Below, one piece after another: positions 1 through 6,229 of a stretch of 12,342 nt of DNA (positions are counted from its first letter, which is position 1; the number at the start of each line of letters is the position of its first letter). The notes under the pieces were generated by a model, which was given only the letters and a program-made list of their open reading frames with translations, did no database searches and was not told the DNA's origin. The stretch spans positions 1 to 12,342 of the forward strand of contig CAKUJB010000043.1 of the NCBI GenBank assembly GCA_934661165.1. Direction: 5' to 3'. The DNA comes from an uncultured Microbacteriaceae bacterium (GTDB taxonomy: Bacteria > Actinomycetota > Actinomycetes > Actinomycetales > Microbacteriaceae). Made by a program: the position numbers and the translations under genes.

Positions 1-830
1 AGCGGGATCGGCCAGATCCGCAGAGTGTCTCGCCAGCGCAGCCCCCAGTCGATCGGGAGTCGTTCCCCTTGAGCCGGCGACCGGCTCGGATGGAACATCG
101 TGAATACGACGATGACCGCGATATATGCCAGGGTCAGCAGGATGCCCGGGATGATTCCCGCCAATAGTGTGGGCCCGACCGGGACTTCGGCGAACCCTGC
201 GAACAGCACCAGGAGAATGCTCGGCGGAATGATCTGACCGATCGTCCCTGACCCCATCACCGCACCGACGGCGAGGCGCTTGTCGTACCCGGCTCGGAGC
301 ATTTCGGGGATGCCGATCCGCCCCATTGCATACGTGATGCCGACGGTCGACCCGCTCACGGTGCCGAGCCCGGCCCCGGCAAGGGTCGTCGTCACCGCGA
401 GTCCTCCGGGGAACCAGGCCAGCCAGTGCTTCGCTGCGACGTACAGGTCGGTCGTGATGCCCGACCGCCAGAGCACCAAGCCCATCAGGACGAACATCGG
501 AATGACGCTGAGCGTGAAGGAGGCCGAGCTCGTGAATGGCGCATCACCCAGCAGTCCACCCAGCGCCTTCGGCCCGGCGATGATGCCAATGCCGATCGCC
601 CCCGTGATGCCCATCGCCGCACCGACGGGCACATTGATCAGGATCAGGATGAACATCAGCACCAGGAGCGCAACACCTTTGAGCTCTCGGGGAATCGGCA
701 GCGTGCTGATGACGATCAAGAGAAGCCCCGCGGCGATCGCGCCACTTGCCACGAGCGCCCCTGGACGCCAGCGGATGGAGTTCGACTCGACCCGCCCCGT
801 CGAGGGCGTCAACTGCTTACTGCCGTTCAC
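1..830 (-). CDS. dctM: TRAP transporter large permease subunit, DctM type (C-terminus cut by window edge)
   Basis: This is the large membrane subunit of a tripartite ATP-independent periplasmic transporter; the family uses an ion gradient to import organic acids delivered by the binding protein. I translated the minus strand from a GTG at 830 and found 276 codons with no stop up to the window edge. Family members are about 425 residues, so roughly a third is missing. Visible features are a hydrophobic stretch at residues 50-85 containing the NVPVG motif typical of DctM N-termini, AGLGTVSGST-like glycine-rich segments near 152-163, and the signature GSGTIGQIIPPSILLVLFAG near 193-212. The GTG overlaps the dctQ stop as GTGA, so the two are probably translationally coupled. 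The protein starts with about 50 residues before the usual family beginning, including an extra hydrophobic segment at about 24-44. The substrate cannot be read from the sequence. Confidence 0.93.
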   Translation of the reverse strand, partial: MNGSKQLTPSTGRVESNSIRWRPGALVASGAIAAGLLLIVISTLPIPRELKGVALLVLMFILILINVPVGAAMGITGAIGIGIIAGPKALGGLLGDAPFTSSASFTLSVIPMFVLMGLVLWRSGITTDLYVAAKHWLAWFPGGLAVTTTLAGAGLGTVSGSTVGITYAMGRIGIPEMLRAGYDKRLAVGAVMGSGTIGQIIPPSILLVLFAGFAEVPVGPTLLAGIIPGILLTLAYIAVIVVFTMFHPSRSPAQGERLPIDWGLRWRDTLRIWPIP

Positions 831-1363
831 TGCGCATCACCATTCGCACTGGGCTGCTCCCCCGGCATGACAAAGGCCCTCACAACGAGCTGGAACGTGT
901 CGAACACGAGCAGGACCAGGTAGGCGCAGAGCCCGATCGGCACCAGGAGCCGAGCAGGCCAGATGGGCACTCGGTACGCTCCGATGTATTCACCGATCGA
1001 GGCATTGTGAAACGCCTCGATCAGACCCAGCCAGATGAGGGCGACAAGAAAGACGAGTGTCACCAAGGACGCGAGCACCGCGACGATGGCCTGGGAGGCC
1101 TCCGGCAATCGGGCGGTGATGATGTCGACGGAGATGTGCTCGTTCCGTCGCTGCGCCGCCCAGGCGCCGATGAACACGGCGGCGATCATGTACCAGTTGG
1201 AGACGACTTCCAGGGTCCCTGGAATCGGACTGTTGAAGGCGACCCTCGCGAAGATATCGATCGCGATGTGTACCGCGATGGCAACCACGGCGGCAGCCCC
1301 CACCCAGTTGAGGATGCGGATGGCCCACTTGATCAGTGGGCCATCCGCAATAGGGCGAGACAT
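827..1363 (-). CDS. dctQ: TRAP transporter small permease subunit, DctQ type
   Basis: The product is 178 residues, the usual size for the small integral membrane subunit that pairs with DctM. Four hydrophobic segments lie at about 18-40, 55-70, 92-115 and 135-160, as expected for DctQ. Residues 46-80 (PIPGTLEVVSNWYM, then RRNEHISVD) match the conserved DctQ region in which a small cytoplasmic/periplasmic loop carries an H-I-x-V/D motif. I chose the ATG at 1363 because the longer open frame to 1528 reads through the dctP C-terminus with low-quality sequence. The start is 17 bases after the dctP stop and has no clear Shine-Dalgarno sequence, so translation may depend on ribosomes finishing dctP. 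Codons 5-17 form a perfect inverted repeat (separate entry). The dctM start overlaps the stop. Confidence 0.93.
   Translation of the reverse strand: MSRPIADGPLIKWAIRILNWVGAAAVVAIAVHIAIDIFARVAFNSPIPGTLEVVSNWYMIAAVFIGAWAAQRRNEHISVDIITARLPEASQAIVAVLASLVTLVFLVALIWLGLIEAFHNASIGEYIGAYRVPIWPARLLVPIGLCAYLVLLVFDTFQLVVRAFVMPGEQPSANGDAQ
1315..1349 (-). repeat. 15-bp perfect inverted repeat (hairpin) in the first codons of dctQ
   Basis: The arms are TGCGGATGGCCCACT (1315-1329) and AGTGGGCCATCCGCA (1335-1349), exact reverse complements separated by a 5-base loop. In the dctP-dctQ-dctM mRNA this is a GC-rich 15-bp stem from codon 5 to codon 17 of dctQ, beginning 12 bases past the start codon. The two arms encode different residues (ADGPL and KWAIR), so the symmetry is not a by-product of protein sequence. 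There is no U-tract. It could lower DctQM translation, stall 3' exonucleases to protect dctP mRNA, or be a DNA site; these roles are inference. Confidence 0.85.
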
Positions 1364-1380
1364 TCGCGGTCGGCCAGTTT

Positions 1381-2658
1381 CTACTTCGGTCGGTGCTTGG
1401 ACAGCACTTCTTCGGTCAGCAGGTCGAGGTACTCCGCGTAGTCCTGAGCCGGTGCTCCCGCCTTGTAGTACTCCGCCCAGCTGGCCCAGTCGCTCGGGTA
1501 GCCCAGCGCCGTCACCTTGTCCAACCATTCGGCATGCGCGTCCACGAATGCGGACAACGTCGCATTCGCATTCGTGATCGCGGTCGGAGCGTTATTCGGC
1601 AGCTCGGTGAGGACGTTCTGATGGTGCTTGGCGACTGCATCAGTGAAGTCCCGGGCCGGTGTGATGAAGTTCACCCCAGCCGTGGCAGCGTTCCCGACGA
1701 AGTCCAGGTTCGCCTCAGCCGTCCGGATCAGGCCCGATTCGATGTAGACAGGGATCTGGTCCCACATCGCCTGCTGCGCGATGAGCGGGAGCGCATCCCA
1801 GCTGTCGGTGTTCATGGAGACCATGATGCTGGTCCACCCCGTGAACCCGCCAGAGGTGTAGTTCTTGCCATGGTCCGTCAATCCGAGAGCATTGATCTCA
1901 CCCATGCCTCCCATGTGGCAGTCGACGACACCCTGCTGGAAAGCCGAGTAGGCATCAGCCGAGGGGACGGTGACTGGCACTCCCCCGATGTTCTCCGCTT
2001 CCTGGGCCCAGGCCTCGCCGCCCACCCGCATTCGCTTTCCGGCAGCATCCGCCAGCGAGCTGACGGGATCCTTGCAGATGAGGTCGTAGGAGTAGACCGC
2101 GAGGAACCTTGGAATGATGGGGGTGAGATTATGCGATTCGATCTCGGCCATGTACTCGTCAGACGAGAAGGCCCAGTCGAGGAGCGCCGCCTGCCCCTGC
2201 ATCGGCCCGATGATGGGGCCGGTGTCATGGAGGAACCCTGCCTTGCTGATCCAGTTGTCGATCGGGAAATCGGCTGGCGTATAGACCTGCATGAGGACGG
2301 CGAGATCGACCAGACCGTCACCGAGGCCAGAGGCGATCTCGTTCTGCGGGAGAAGGCTTCCCGCATAGAAGTACTCGAACGTCACCTTGCCTTCGGTGGC
2401 CTCGGTAACAGCATCGGTGTAGTCCTCGAGTACCTGCGTACTGTAGTTCTCAGGCCCGTAGAGGGTCGCCACCTTCAATACGACCGGCTCCATGTCAGCG
2501 AAGCCCGTCTTCTCGACAGGCTGTGCAGGGGTCTCTCCACTCGAGGGAGGGATCTCACCACTTGAGCATCCTGCAAAGACCACCGCGGCCGCGAGGGTCA
2601 TGCTGACGCCAATCAGGGATGGGATTCTTCGTGACCGTGTTCGTGCGGGGTTCGCCAT
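1381..2658 (-). CDS. dctP: TRAP transporter substrate-binding lipoprotein, DctP family
   Basis: This 425-residue protein is the extracytoplasmic solute receptor of the TRAP system. Residues 1-31 form a lipoprotein signal: basic R-rich start, hydrophobic core, then a lipobox ending VFAGC with Cys31 as the lipidation site, as expected in a monoderm that must tether the receptor to the membrane. The mature part has the DctP fold pattern: VVLKVATLYGPEN near 59-71, GLGDGLVDLAV near 111-121, and DAAGKRMRVGG near 204-214. Arg211 there corresponds to the family arginine that usually pairs with a substrate carboxylate, which hints at an organic acid. SADAYSAFQQGVVDC follows near 233-247. Cys195 and Cys247 could form a disulfide. 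The ATG at 2658 has a good ribosome site. It is first in the dctPQM operon and divergent from a hydrolase. Base composition is less GC-rich than genes right of 3600. Confidence 0.95.
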   Translation of the reverse strand: MANPARTRSRRIPSLIGVSMTLAAAVVFAGCSSGEIPPSSGETPAQPVEKTGFADMEPVVLKVATLYGPENYSTQVLEDYTDAVTEATEGKVTFEYFYAGSLLPQNEIASGLGDGLVDLAVLMQVYTPADFPIDNWISKAGFLHDTGPIIGPMQGQAALLDWAFSSDEYMAEIESHNLTPIIPRFLAVYSYDLICKDPVSSLADAAGKRMRVGGEAWAQEAENIGGVPVTVPSADAYSAFQQGVVDCHMGGMGEINALGLTDHGKNYTSGGFTGWTSIMVSMNTDSWDALPLIAQQAMWDQIPVYIESGLIRTAEANLDFVGNAATAGVNFITPARDFTDAVAKHHQNVLTELPNNAPTAITNANATLSAFVDAHAEWLDKVTALGYPSDWASWAEYYKAGAPAQDYAEYLDLLTEEVLSKHRPK

Positions 2659-2664
2659 CAGCTG

Positions 2665-2672
2665 TCTCCTTT
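2665..2672 (-). promoter_or_regulatory. Ribosome binding site of dctP
   Basis: On the minus strand the bases AAAGGAGA precede the dctP ATG by 6 bases. This is the best Shine-Dalgarno match in the TRAP operon and contrasts with dctQ, which has none that I can see. It fixes the dctP start at 2658. Confidence 0.8.
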
Positions 2673-2703
2673 GACTGTGTGCCGACTACCGATTGGGAAG
2701 ATT

Positions 2704-2728
2704 GGTCTATCATCTCTACCGATAGGCC
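2704..2728. promoter_or_regulatory. Imperfect palindrome between dctP and the hydrolase gene (possible operator)
   Basis: The 106-base gap between two divergent genes contains GGTCTATC (2704-2711) and GATAGGCC (2721-2728), an inverted repeat with one mismatch and a 9-base spacer. A related motif occurs as a direct repeat: CTACCGATTGG upstream and CTACCGATAGG within it. TATCAT at 2708-2713 could serve as a -10 hexamer for the plus-strand gene, but no good -35 is seen. The position suits a regulator acting on both the transporter and hydrolase. No regulator gene is present in the window. Confidence 0.35.
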
Positions 2729-2764
2729 ATTACGGCATGATTGCACAGGATCGAAGGCGCGTCA

Positions 2765-3565
2765 ATGACGAATGAACTCCCGCGGACGCTGGACTTCTGT
2801 GATCGCACGGCGGATCCCGACGACGTTCTCGTGCTGCTCCATGGAACCGGCGGCACTGCGCTGAGTCACTTCGGTCCAGCCATCTCGCACTTACGAGCTC
2901 ACTACCGCATCATCGCCCCGGATCTCACGCTGGGAGGGTTGGGCTCGGATGCCCCGAATGCCGTCGCAGCGCTGTGCGACCAGGCTGAGTCCGCACTGCC
3001 AGAACTCTCTGGCCGTGGACGGCGCACGCTGGTCGGCTACTCGCTCGGCGCGGTCGTTGCCGCAAGTCTCGCCGCGCGCCAGCCGGAGACCTGGACCCAC
3101 CTCGTACTCATCGCAGGCTGGTCGGTGACGAGCGCCCAACAGCGTCTTCGGCAGCAGCTCCAACTCAGGCTGGCGGAGCGGGATCCAACGGCTTATCGTC
3201 AGCTCATCGCGCTGATGGCGTTCGGTGCACCGTTTCTCGCGGCACGCACCGACGCCGAGGTCGCCGAGATCGTCGCGGCGGCCGAAGTGAGCCCAACCGC
3301 CCGCGAAGACGCAATGATCAACAGCTGGATCGACATCAGCAATGACCTCGACCGGATTCGAGCATCAACACTCGTGATCGCCTGCACCCACGACGCGATG
3401 GTGCCACCGGCGCACGCCCACGAACTCCACGATGCGATTCGCGGTTCAACCCTCGTCGAGCTTGCCGCCGGGCATGCCGTGCTCCTTGAGGCACCCGACC
3501 GACTCGCCGACGAGATCGTTCGCTTCCACACCGAACCACGGGGCGGCTCCCCGAGGGGAGCGTGA
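2765..3565 (+). CDS. Alpha/beta-fold hydrolase
   Basis: The 266-residue product has a full alpha/beta hydrolase layout. Oxyanion-hole motif LLHGTGG is near residues 24-30. The nucleophile elbow GYSLGA has Ser93. The acid is probably Asp210 in ACTHDAMVPP, and the base His237 in AAGHAVLLE, so the catalytic triad is complete. The size and motif spacing resemble soluble esterases and enol-lactonases/MenH-like enzymes, but the substrate is unknown. I prefer the ATG at 2765 to an upstream in-frame TTG at 2741 because the extra eight residues add nothing typical of the family; the ribosome site (GAAGG) is weak. No signal peptide is visible, so it is probably cytosolic. It is divergent from dctP and shares the lower GC content of that operon, so it may process the imported compound or an ester/lactone derived from it. 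That link is inference. Confidence 0.88.
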   Translation: MTNELPRTLDFCDRTADPDDVLVLLHGTGGTALSHFGPAISHLRAHYRIIAPDLTLGGLGSDAPNAVAALCDQAESALPELSGRGRRTLVGYSLGAVVAASLAARQPETWTHLVLIAGWSVTSAQQRLRQQLQLRLAERDPTAYRQLIALMAFGAPFLAARTDAEVAEIVAAAEVSPTAREDAMINSWIDISNDLDRIRASTLVIACTHDAMVPPAHAHELHDAIRGSTLVELAAGHAVLLEAPDRLADEIVRFHTEPRGGSPRGA

Positions 3566-3608
3566 GCCGGGGGCCATCTGTGACGAGGGGGTCAGTCCCG
3601 GTATGTGC

Positions 3609-4676
3609 CTACGACTTGCGCCGGCGCGACACCTCGTACAGCGCGACGCTCGCCGCGACGCCCGCGTTGAGCGATTCGGTGCGCGACTCGATGGGGATCG
3701 ACACGATCGCATCGCAGTGCTCCGTCACGAGGCGCGATAGCCCCTTGCCCTCCGAGCCGATGACGAGGACGAGGGGCGATGATGCCAGCTCCAGCTCGGG
3801 CAGCGAGACGGTGCCACCGCCGTCGAGGCCGAGGACGAAGAGTCCGCGGGCCTTGAAATCCTTCAGCGCGTTGTTGAGGTTCGAGGCCATCGCGACCGGA
3901 ATGCGGGCCGCCGCCCCCGCGCTCGTCTTCCACGCCGCGGCGGTCACCCCGACCGAGCGACGCTGCGGGACGATGACGCCCTGCCCGCCGAATGCGGCGA
4001 CCGAGCGGATGATCGCGCCGAGGTTGCGTGGGTCGGTGATGCCATCGAGTGCGACGAGCAGCGGGGTCTCGCCCGAGGCGATGACCTGATCGAGCAGGTC
4101 GAGCGGGTGCCGGTACTCGTAGGCGGGGACCTTGATCCCGACGCCCTGATGGACCGTGCCCTCGCTCGTCATCCGGTCGAGCTCCTGGCGGGTGATCTCG
4201 ACGATCGGCAGCTTCCGACCGTTCGCGATCTGGATGATCTCCTTGACCCGGTCGTCGAACTCGATCCGCTGGGCGAGATAGAGCGTCGTCGCGGGAATGC
4301 GCGCGAACAGCGCCTCAAGCACCGAGTTGCGTCCGGTGACGAGCTCGCCGGTGTCCGTCGTCTTCGGCGTGCGGCGTCGGGCGACGCGCTCCTCGAACGC
4401 CTTCGCGGCGATCTCGGCATCGGTGACGGGGACGTGCCCGCGGCCGCGCGCCGCCGCACCCTTCGCGGCTGGCTTGCCCCCTGGCTTCGCCGGGAGGCCC
4501 AGGCGCTCCCGCGAGCGCTCAGTCGCCGCCTTCCGCTTGCCGGACTTGTGGTAGGTCCGATCCTCCGCCTTCGGCGTCGGGCCCTTGCCCTCGAGCGCCT
4601 GGCGCCCCTGCCCACCGGAGCCGACCTGCGGCCCCTTCTTCTTGCGACTTGCGCCAGGGCGCCCGGGCTTCGTCAT
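3609..4676 (-). CDS. rlmB: 23S rRNA (guanosine(2251)-2'-O)-methyltransferase, TrmH/SPOUT family
   Basis: This SAM-dependent enzyme is expected to methylate a ribose 2'-OH in 23S rRNA. The 355-residue protein has three parts. Residues 1-110 are a basic, low-complexity extension rich in K, R, G and A. Residues 111-190 are the L30e-like RNA-binding domain starting TGELVTGRNSVLEAL. Residues 205-355 are the knotted SPOUT domain with motif 1 DPRNLGAIIRSVAAFG (215-230), motif 2 VLVIGSEGKGLS (303-314) and motif 3 IPIESRTESLNAGVAASVAL (327-346). E. coli RlmB lacks the long extension (about 243 residues). I chose the ATG at 4676, which overlaps the cysS stop as ATGA and has GGAG six bases upstream, over an ATG at 4688. 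Its place after cysS matches the Rv3579c locus of M. tuberculosis. The exact target nucleotide is inferred from the family; a sister SPOUT specificity remains possible. Confidence 0.92.
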   Translation of the reverse strand: MTKPGRPGASRKKKGPQVGSGGQGRQALEGKGPTPKAEDRTYHKSGKRKAATERSRERLGLPAKPGGKPAAKGAAARGRGHVPVTDAEIAAKAFEERVARRRTPKTTDTGELVTGRNSVLEALFARIPATTLYLAQRIEFDDRVKEIIQIANGRKLPIVEITRQELDRMTSEGTVHQGVGIKVPAYEYRHPLDLLDQVIASGETPLLVALDGITDPRNLGAIIRSVAAFGGQGVIVPQRRSVGVTAAAWKTSAGAAARIPVAMASNLNNALKDFKARGLFVLGLDGGGTVSLPELELASSPLVLVIGSEGKGLSRLVTEHCDAIVSIPIESRTESLNAGVAASVALYEVSRRRKS

Positions 4677-6094
4677 GTCAGGCTCCAATGTGTGCCGTCG
4701 GCGCCGTCCTCGAGCTGGATGCCCGCGGCGGTGAGTGCATCGCGGACCGCGTCCGCCGTGCCGAAGTCTTTCGCGGCCCGTGCCGCCTCCCGCTGCGCGA
4801 GGAGTCCCTCGATGAGGGCGCCGAGTGCGGCCCGCTCCGGCCCCGACTCCTCGGCGCCGAATACCGGATCGGCGGGGTCGAGGCCGAGCACCCCGAGCAT
4901 CGAGCGCACCTCGGCGCGCGCGATGCCGACCGCGGCGAGGTCGCCCGCGTCAAGTGCCGCATTCGCGATGCGCACGGTGTCGTGCAGCACGGCGAGCGCC
5001 TGCGGCACCCCGAGGTCGTCATCCATGGCGGCGGCGAATGCGTCCGGCACCGGCAGCAGCGCAGGGGCGGTCGCCTGCCCGGTGGCGAGTGCTCGCGCGG
5101 AGCGTGCGAGGAACTGCTCGATCCGGCCGAGCGCCGCGTCGGCCTCCGCGAAGGAGCCGTCGACCAGATCGATGGTCGAGCGGTAGTGGGCGGCGGCGAG
5201 CGCGTAGCGGACGACGACCGGGCGCACCTGCTCGAGCACCTCGGCGGCGAAGATCGAGTTGCCGAGCGACTTCGACATCTTCTGCCCGTTGACCTGGACG
5301 AGGCCGTTGTGCAGCCAGTGCCTCGCGAAGCCGTCGCCGGCCGCCGTCGACTGCGCGAGCTCGTTCTCGTGATGCGGGAAGCGCAGGTCGAGCCCACCGC
5401 CATGGATGTCGAAGGATTCGCCGAGGTAGCGGCGGCTCATCGCCGAGCACTCGATGTGCCAGCCCGGTCGGCCGTCACCCCACGGCGAGGGCCAGGAGGC
5501 CGAGTCGGGCTCGGCGGGCTTGCGTCCCTTCCAGAGCGCGAAGTCCCGCGGGTCCCGCTTGCCTCTCGGGTCGGCGTCGGTCGCCGACGCCATGTCGTCC
5601 CGGCCCTGTCGGGTGAGTCGCCCGTATGCGGGCCACGAGCCGGTGTCGAAGTAGACGTCACCCGAGCCATCCTCCGCGGCGTAGGCGTGCCCGCGCTCGA
5701 TGAGCCGCTGCGCGAGCTGCTGCATCTCTCCGATCGAGGCGGTCGCGCGCGGCTCGTACGTCGGCGGCTGGATGCCGATCGCGGCATATGCGGCACTGAA
5801 CTCGAGCTCGACCCGGTAGGCGATCGCCCACCAGCGCTCAGGATCGCCCGTCGCAACGGCGACGTCGAGCACCTTGTCGTCGATGTCGGTCACGTTGCGG
5901 ACGAAGGTGACCCGGTGGCCCCGGTGGTCGAGCCAGCGACGCCACAGGTCGTAGACGAGCGCTGAGCGCAGGTGCCCGATGTGGGGGCTCGACTGCACCG
6001 TCGGACCGCAGACGTACATGCCGACCTGCCCGGGCACCCGCGGCACGAAGTCGACGAGCGACTGCGTCATGGAGTCGTACAGCCGGACGGTCAC
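4673..6094 (-). CDS. cysS: Cysteinyl-tRNA synthetase
   Basis: This class I aminoacyl-tRNA synthetase charges tRNA-Cys in the cytosol. In the 473-residue product the HIGH motif is literal at 38-41 and KMSKS is at 272-276. The zinc-site residues are in place: Cys29 (YVCGPTV), Cys216 (HIECSAMS), His241 and Glu245 (PHHENE). NVTDIDDK at 67-74 is typical of CysS. Length and the full C-terminal tRNA-binding part, ending HWSLT, separate it from the shorter paralogue MshC of mycothiol synthesis. The start is a GTG at 6094 giving MTVRLYDS, matching family N-termini. The GGAGG directly abutting the GTG is too close to act as a Shine-Dalgarno; a TACGCT hexamer six bases upstream suggests leaderless translation. 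It is between ispDF and rlmB, with a 4-base overlap with rlmB. Confidence 0.96.
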   Translation of the reverse strand: MTVRLYDSMTQSLVDFVPRVPGQVGMYVCGPTVQSSPHIGHLRSALVYDLWRRWLDHRGHRVTFVRNVTDIDDKVLDVAVATGDPERWWAIAYRVELEFSAAYAAIGIQPPTYEPRATASIGEMQQLAQRLIERGHAYAAEDGSGDVYFDTGSWPAYGRLTRQGRDDMASATDADPRGKRDPRDFALWKGRKPAEPDSASWPSPWGDGRPGWHIECSAMSRRYLGESFDIHGGGLDLRFPHHENELAQSTAAGDGFARHWLHNGLVQVNGQKMSKSLGNSIFAAEVLEQVRPVVVRYALAAAHYRSTIDLVDGSFAEADAALGRIEQFLARSARALATGQATAPALLPVPDAFAAAMDDDLGVPQALAVLHDTVRIANAALDAGDLAAVGIARAEVRSMLGVLGLDPADPVFGAEESGPERAALGALIEGLLAQREAARAAKDFGTADAVRDALTAAGIQLEDGADGTHWSLT

Positions 6095-6100
6095 CCTCCA

Positions 6101-6106
6101 AGCGTA
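6101..6106 (-). promoter_or_regulatory. Probable -10 element for leaderless cysS transcript
   Basis: The minus strand reads TACGCT, six bases, then GTG. This TAnnnT-to-start spacing would put the transcript 5' end at or next to the GTG, a common leaderless arrangement in actinobacteria. No clear -35 hexamer is visible. It would give cysS-rlmB expression independent of carD-ispDF. Confidence 0.55.
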
Positions 6107-6149
6107 ACGGGGGCGGGCTGGGCGGGGTCGAGCTCACGGGCCGGGGTCT

Positions 6150-6223
6150 GGCGAGGGGATTCCGCCCGGGCGAGGGGATTAGGCAGCCGGATGCCCTCGC
6201 GCAGGCGCATCCCCCTCGCGAGG
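6150..6223. repeat. Nested direct and inverted repeats between ispDF and cysS
   Basis: The 12-mer GGCGAGGGGATT occurs at 6150-6161 and again at 6169-6180. Near-complementary segments ATGCCCTCGC (6191-6200) and ATCCCCCTCGCG (6209-6220) follow, and CCTCGCGAGG (6214-6223) is itself palindromic. Several hairpins are therefore possible and mutually exclusive in a transcript leaving ispDF. No T-tract is present. The stretch may be a terminator or attenuator ahead of cysS, or a degenerated repeat family; it carries no gene that I can see. Confidence 0.5.
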
Positions 6224-6229
6224 CGCCGG

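Noticed and set aside
280..923. Plus-strand frames opposite dctM and dctQ
   Set aside because: They are low-complexity shadows; the minus strand encodes continuous TRAP permease sequence here.
1364..1528. A longer dctQ starting at 1528
   Set aside because: The added 55 residues overlap the dctP coding end and look nothing like DctQ; the ATG at 1363 gives the normal length.
2741..2764. TTG start for the hydrolase eight codons upstream
   Set aside because: The ATG at 2765 already gives a complete hydrolase; the extra residues have no family support and the TTG has no good ribosome site.
3566..3608. Terminator between the convergent hydrolase and rlmB genes
   Set aside because: Only a 5-bp CCGGG/CCCGG pairing with a long loop is visible, too weak to call.
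4677..4688. An ATG four codons upstream for rlmB
   Set aside because: The ATG at 4676 has GGAG at six bases and the standard ATGA overlap with the cysS stop; the upstream one has neither.
4673..6094. MshC (mycothiol ligase) instead of CysS
   Set aside because: The protein has the full CysS length, C-terminal region and locus context with rlmB; MshC is shorter.
6095..6229. T-box riboswitch upstream of cysS
   Set aside because: I see no specifier loop or T-box consensus, the gap is short, and the probable transcript start is at the cysS GTG.
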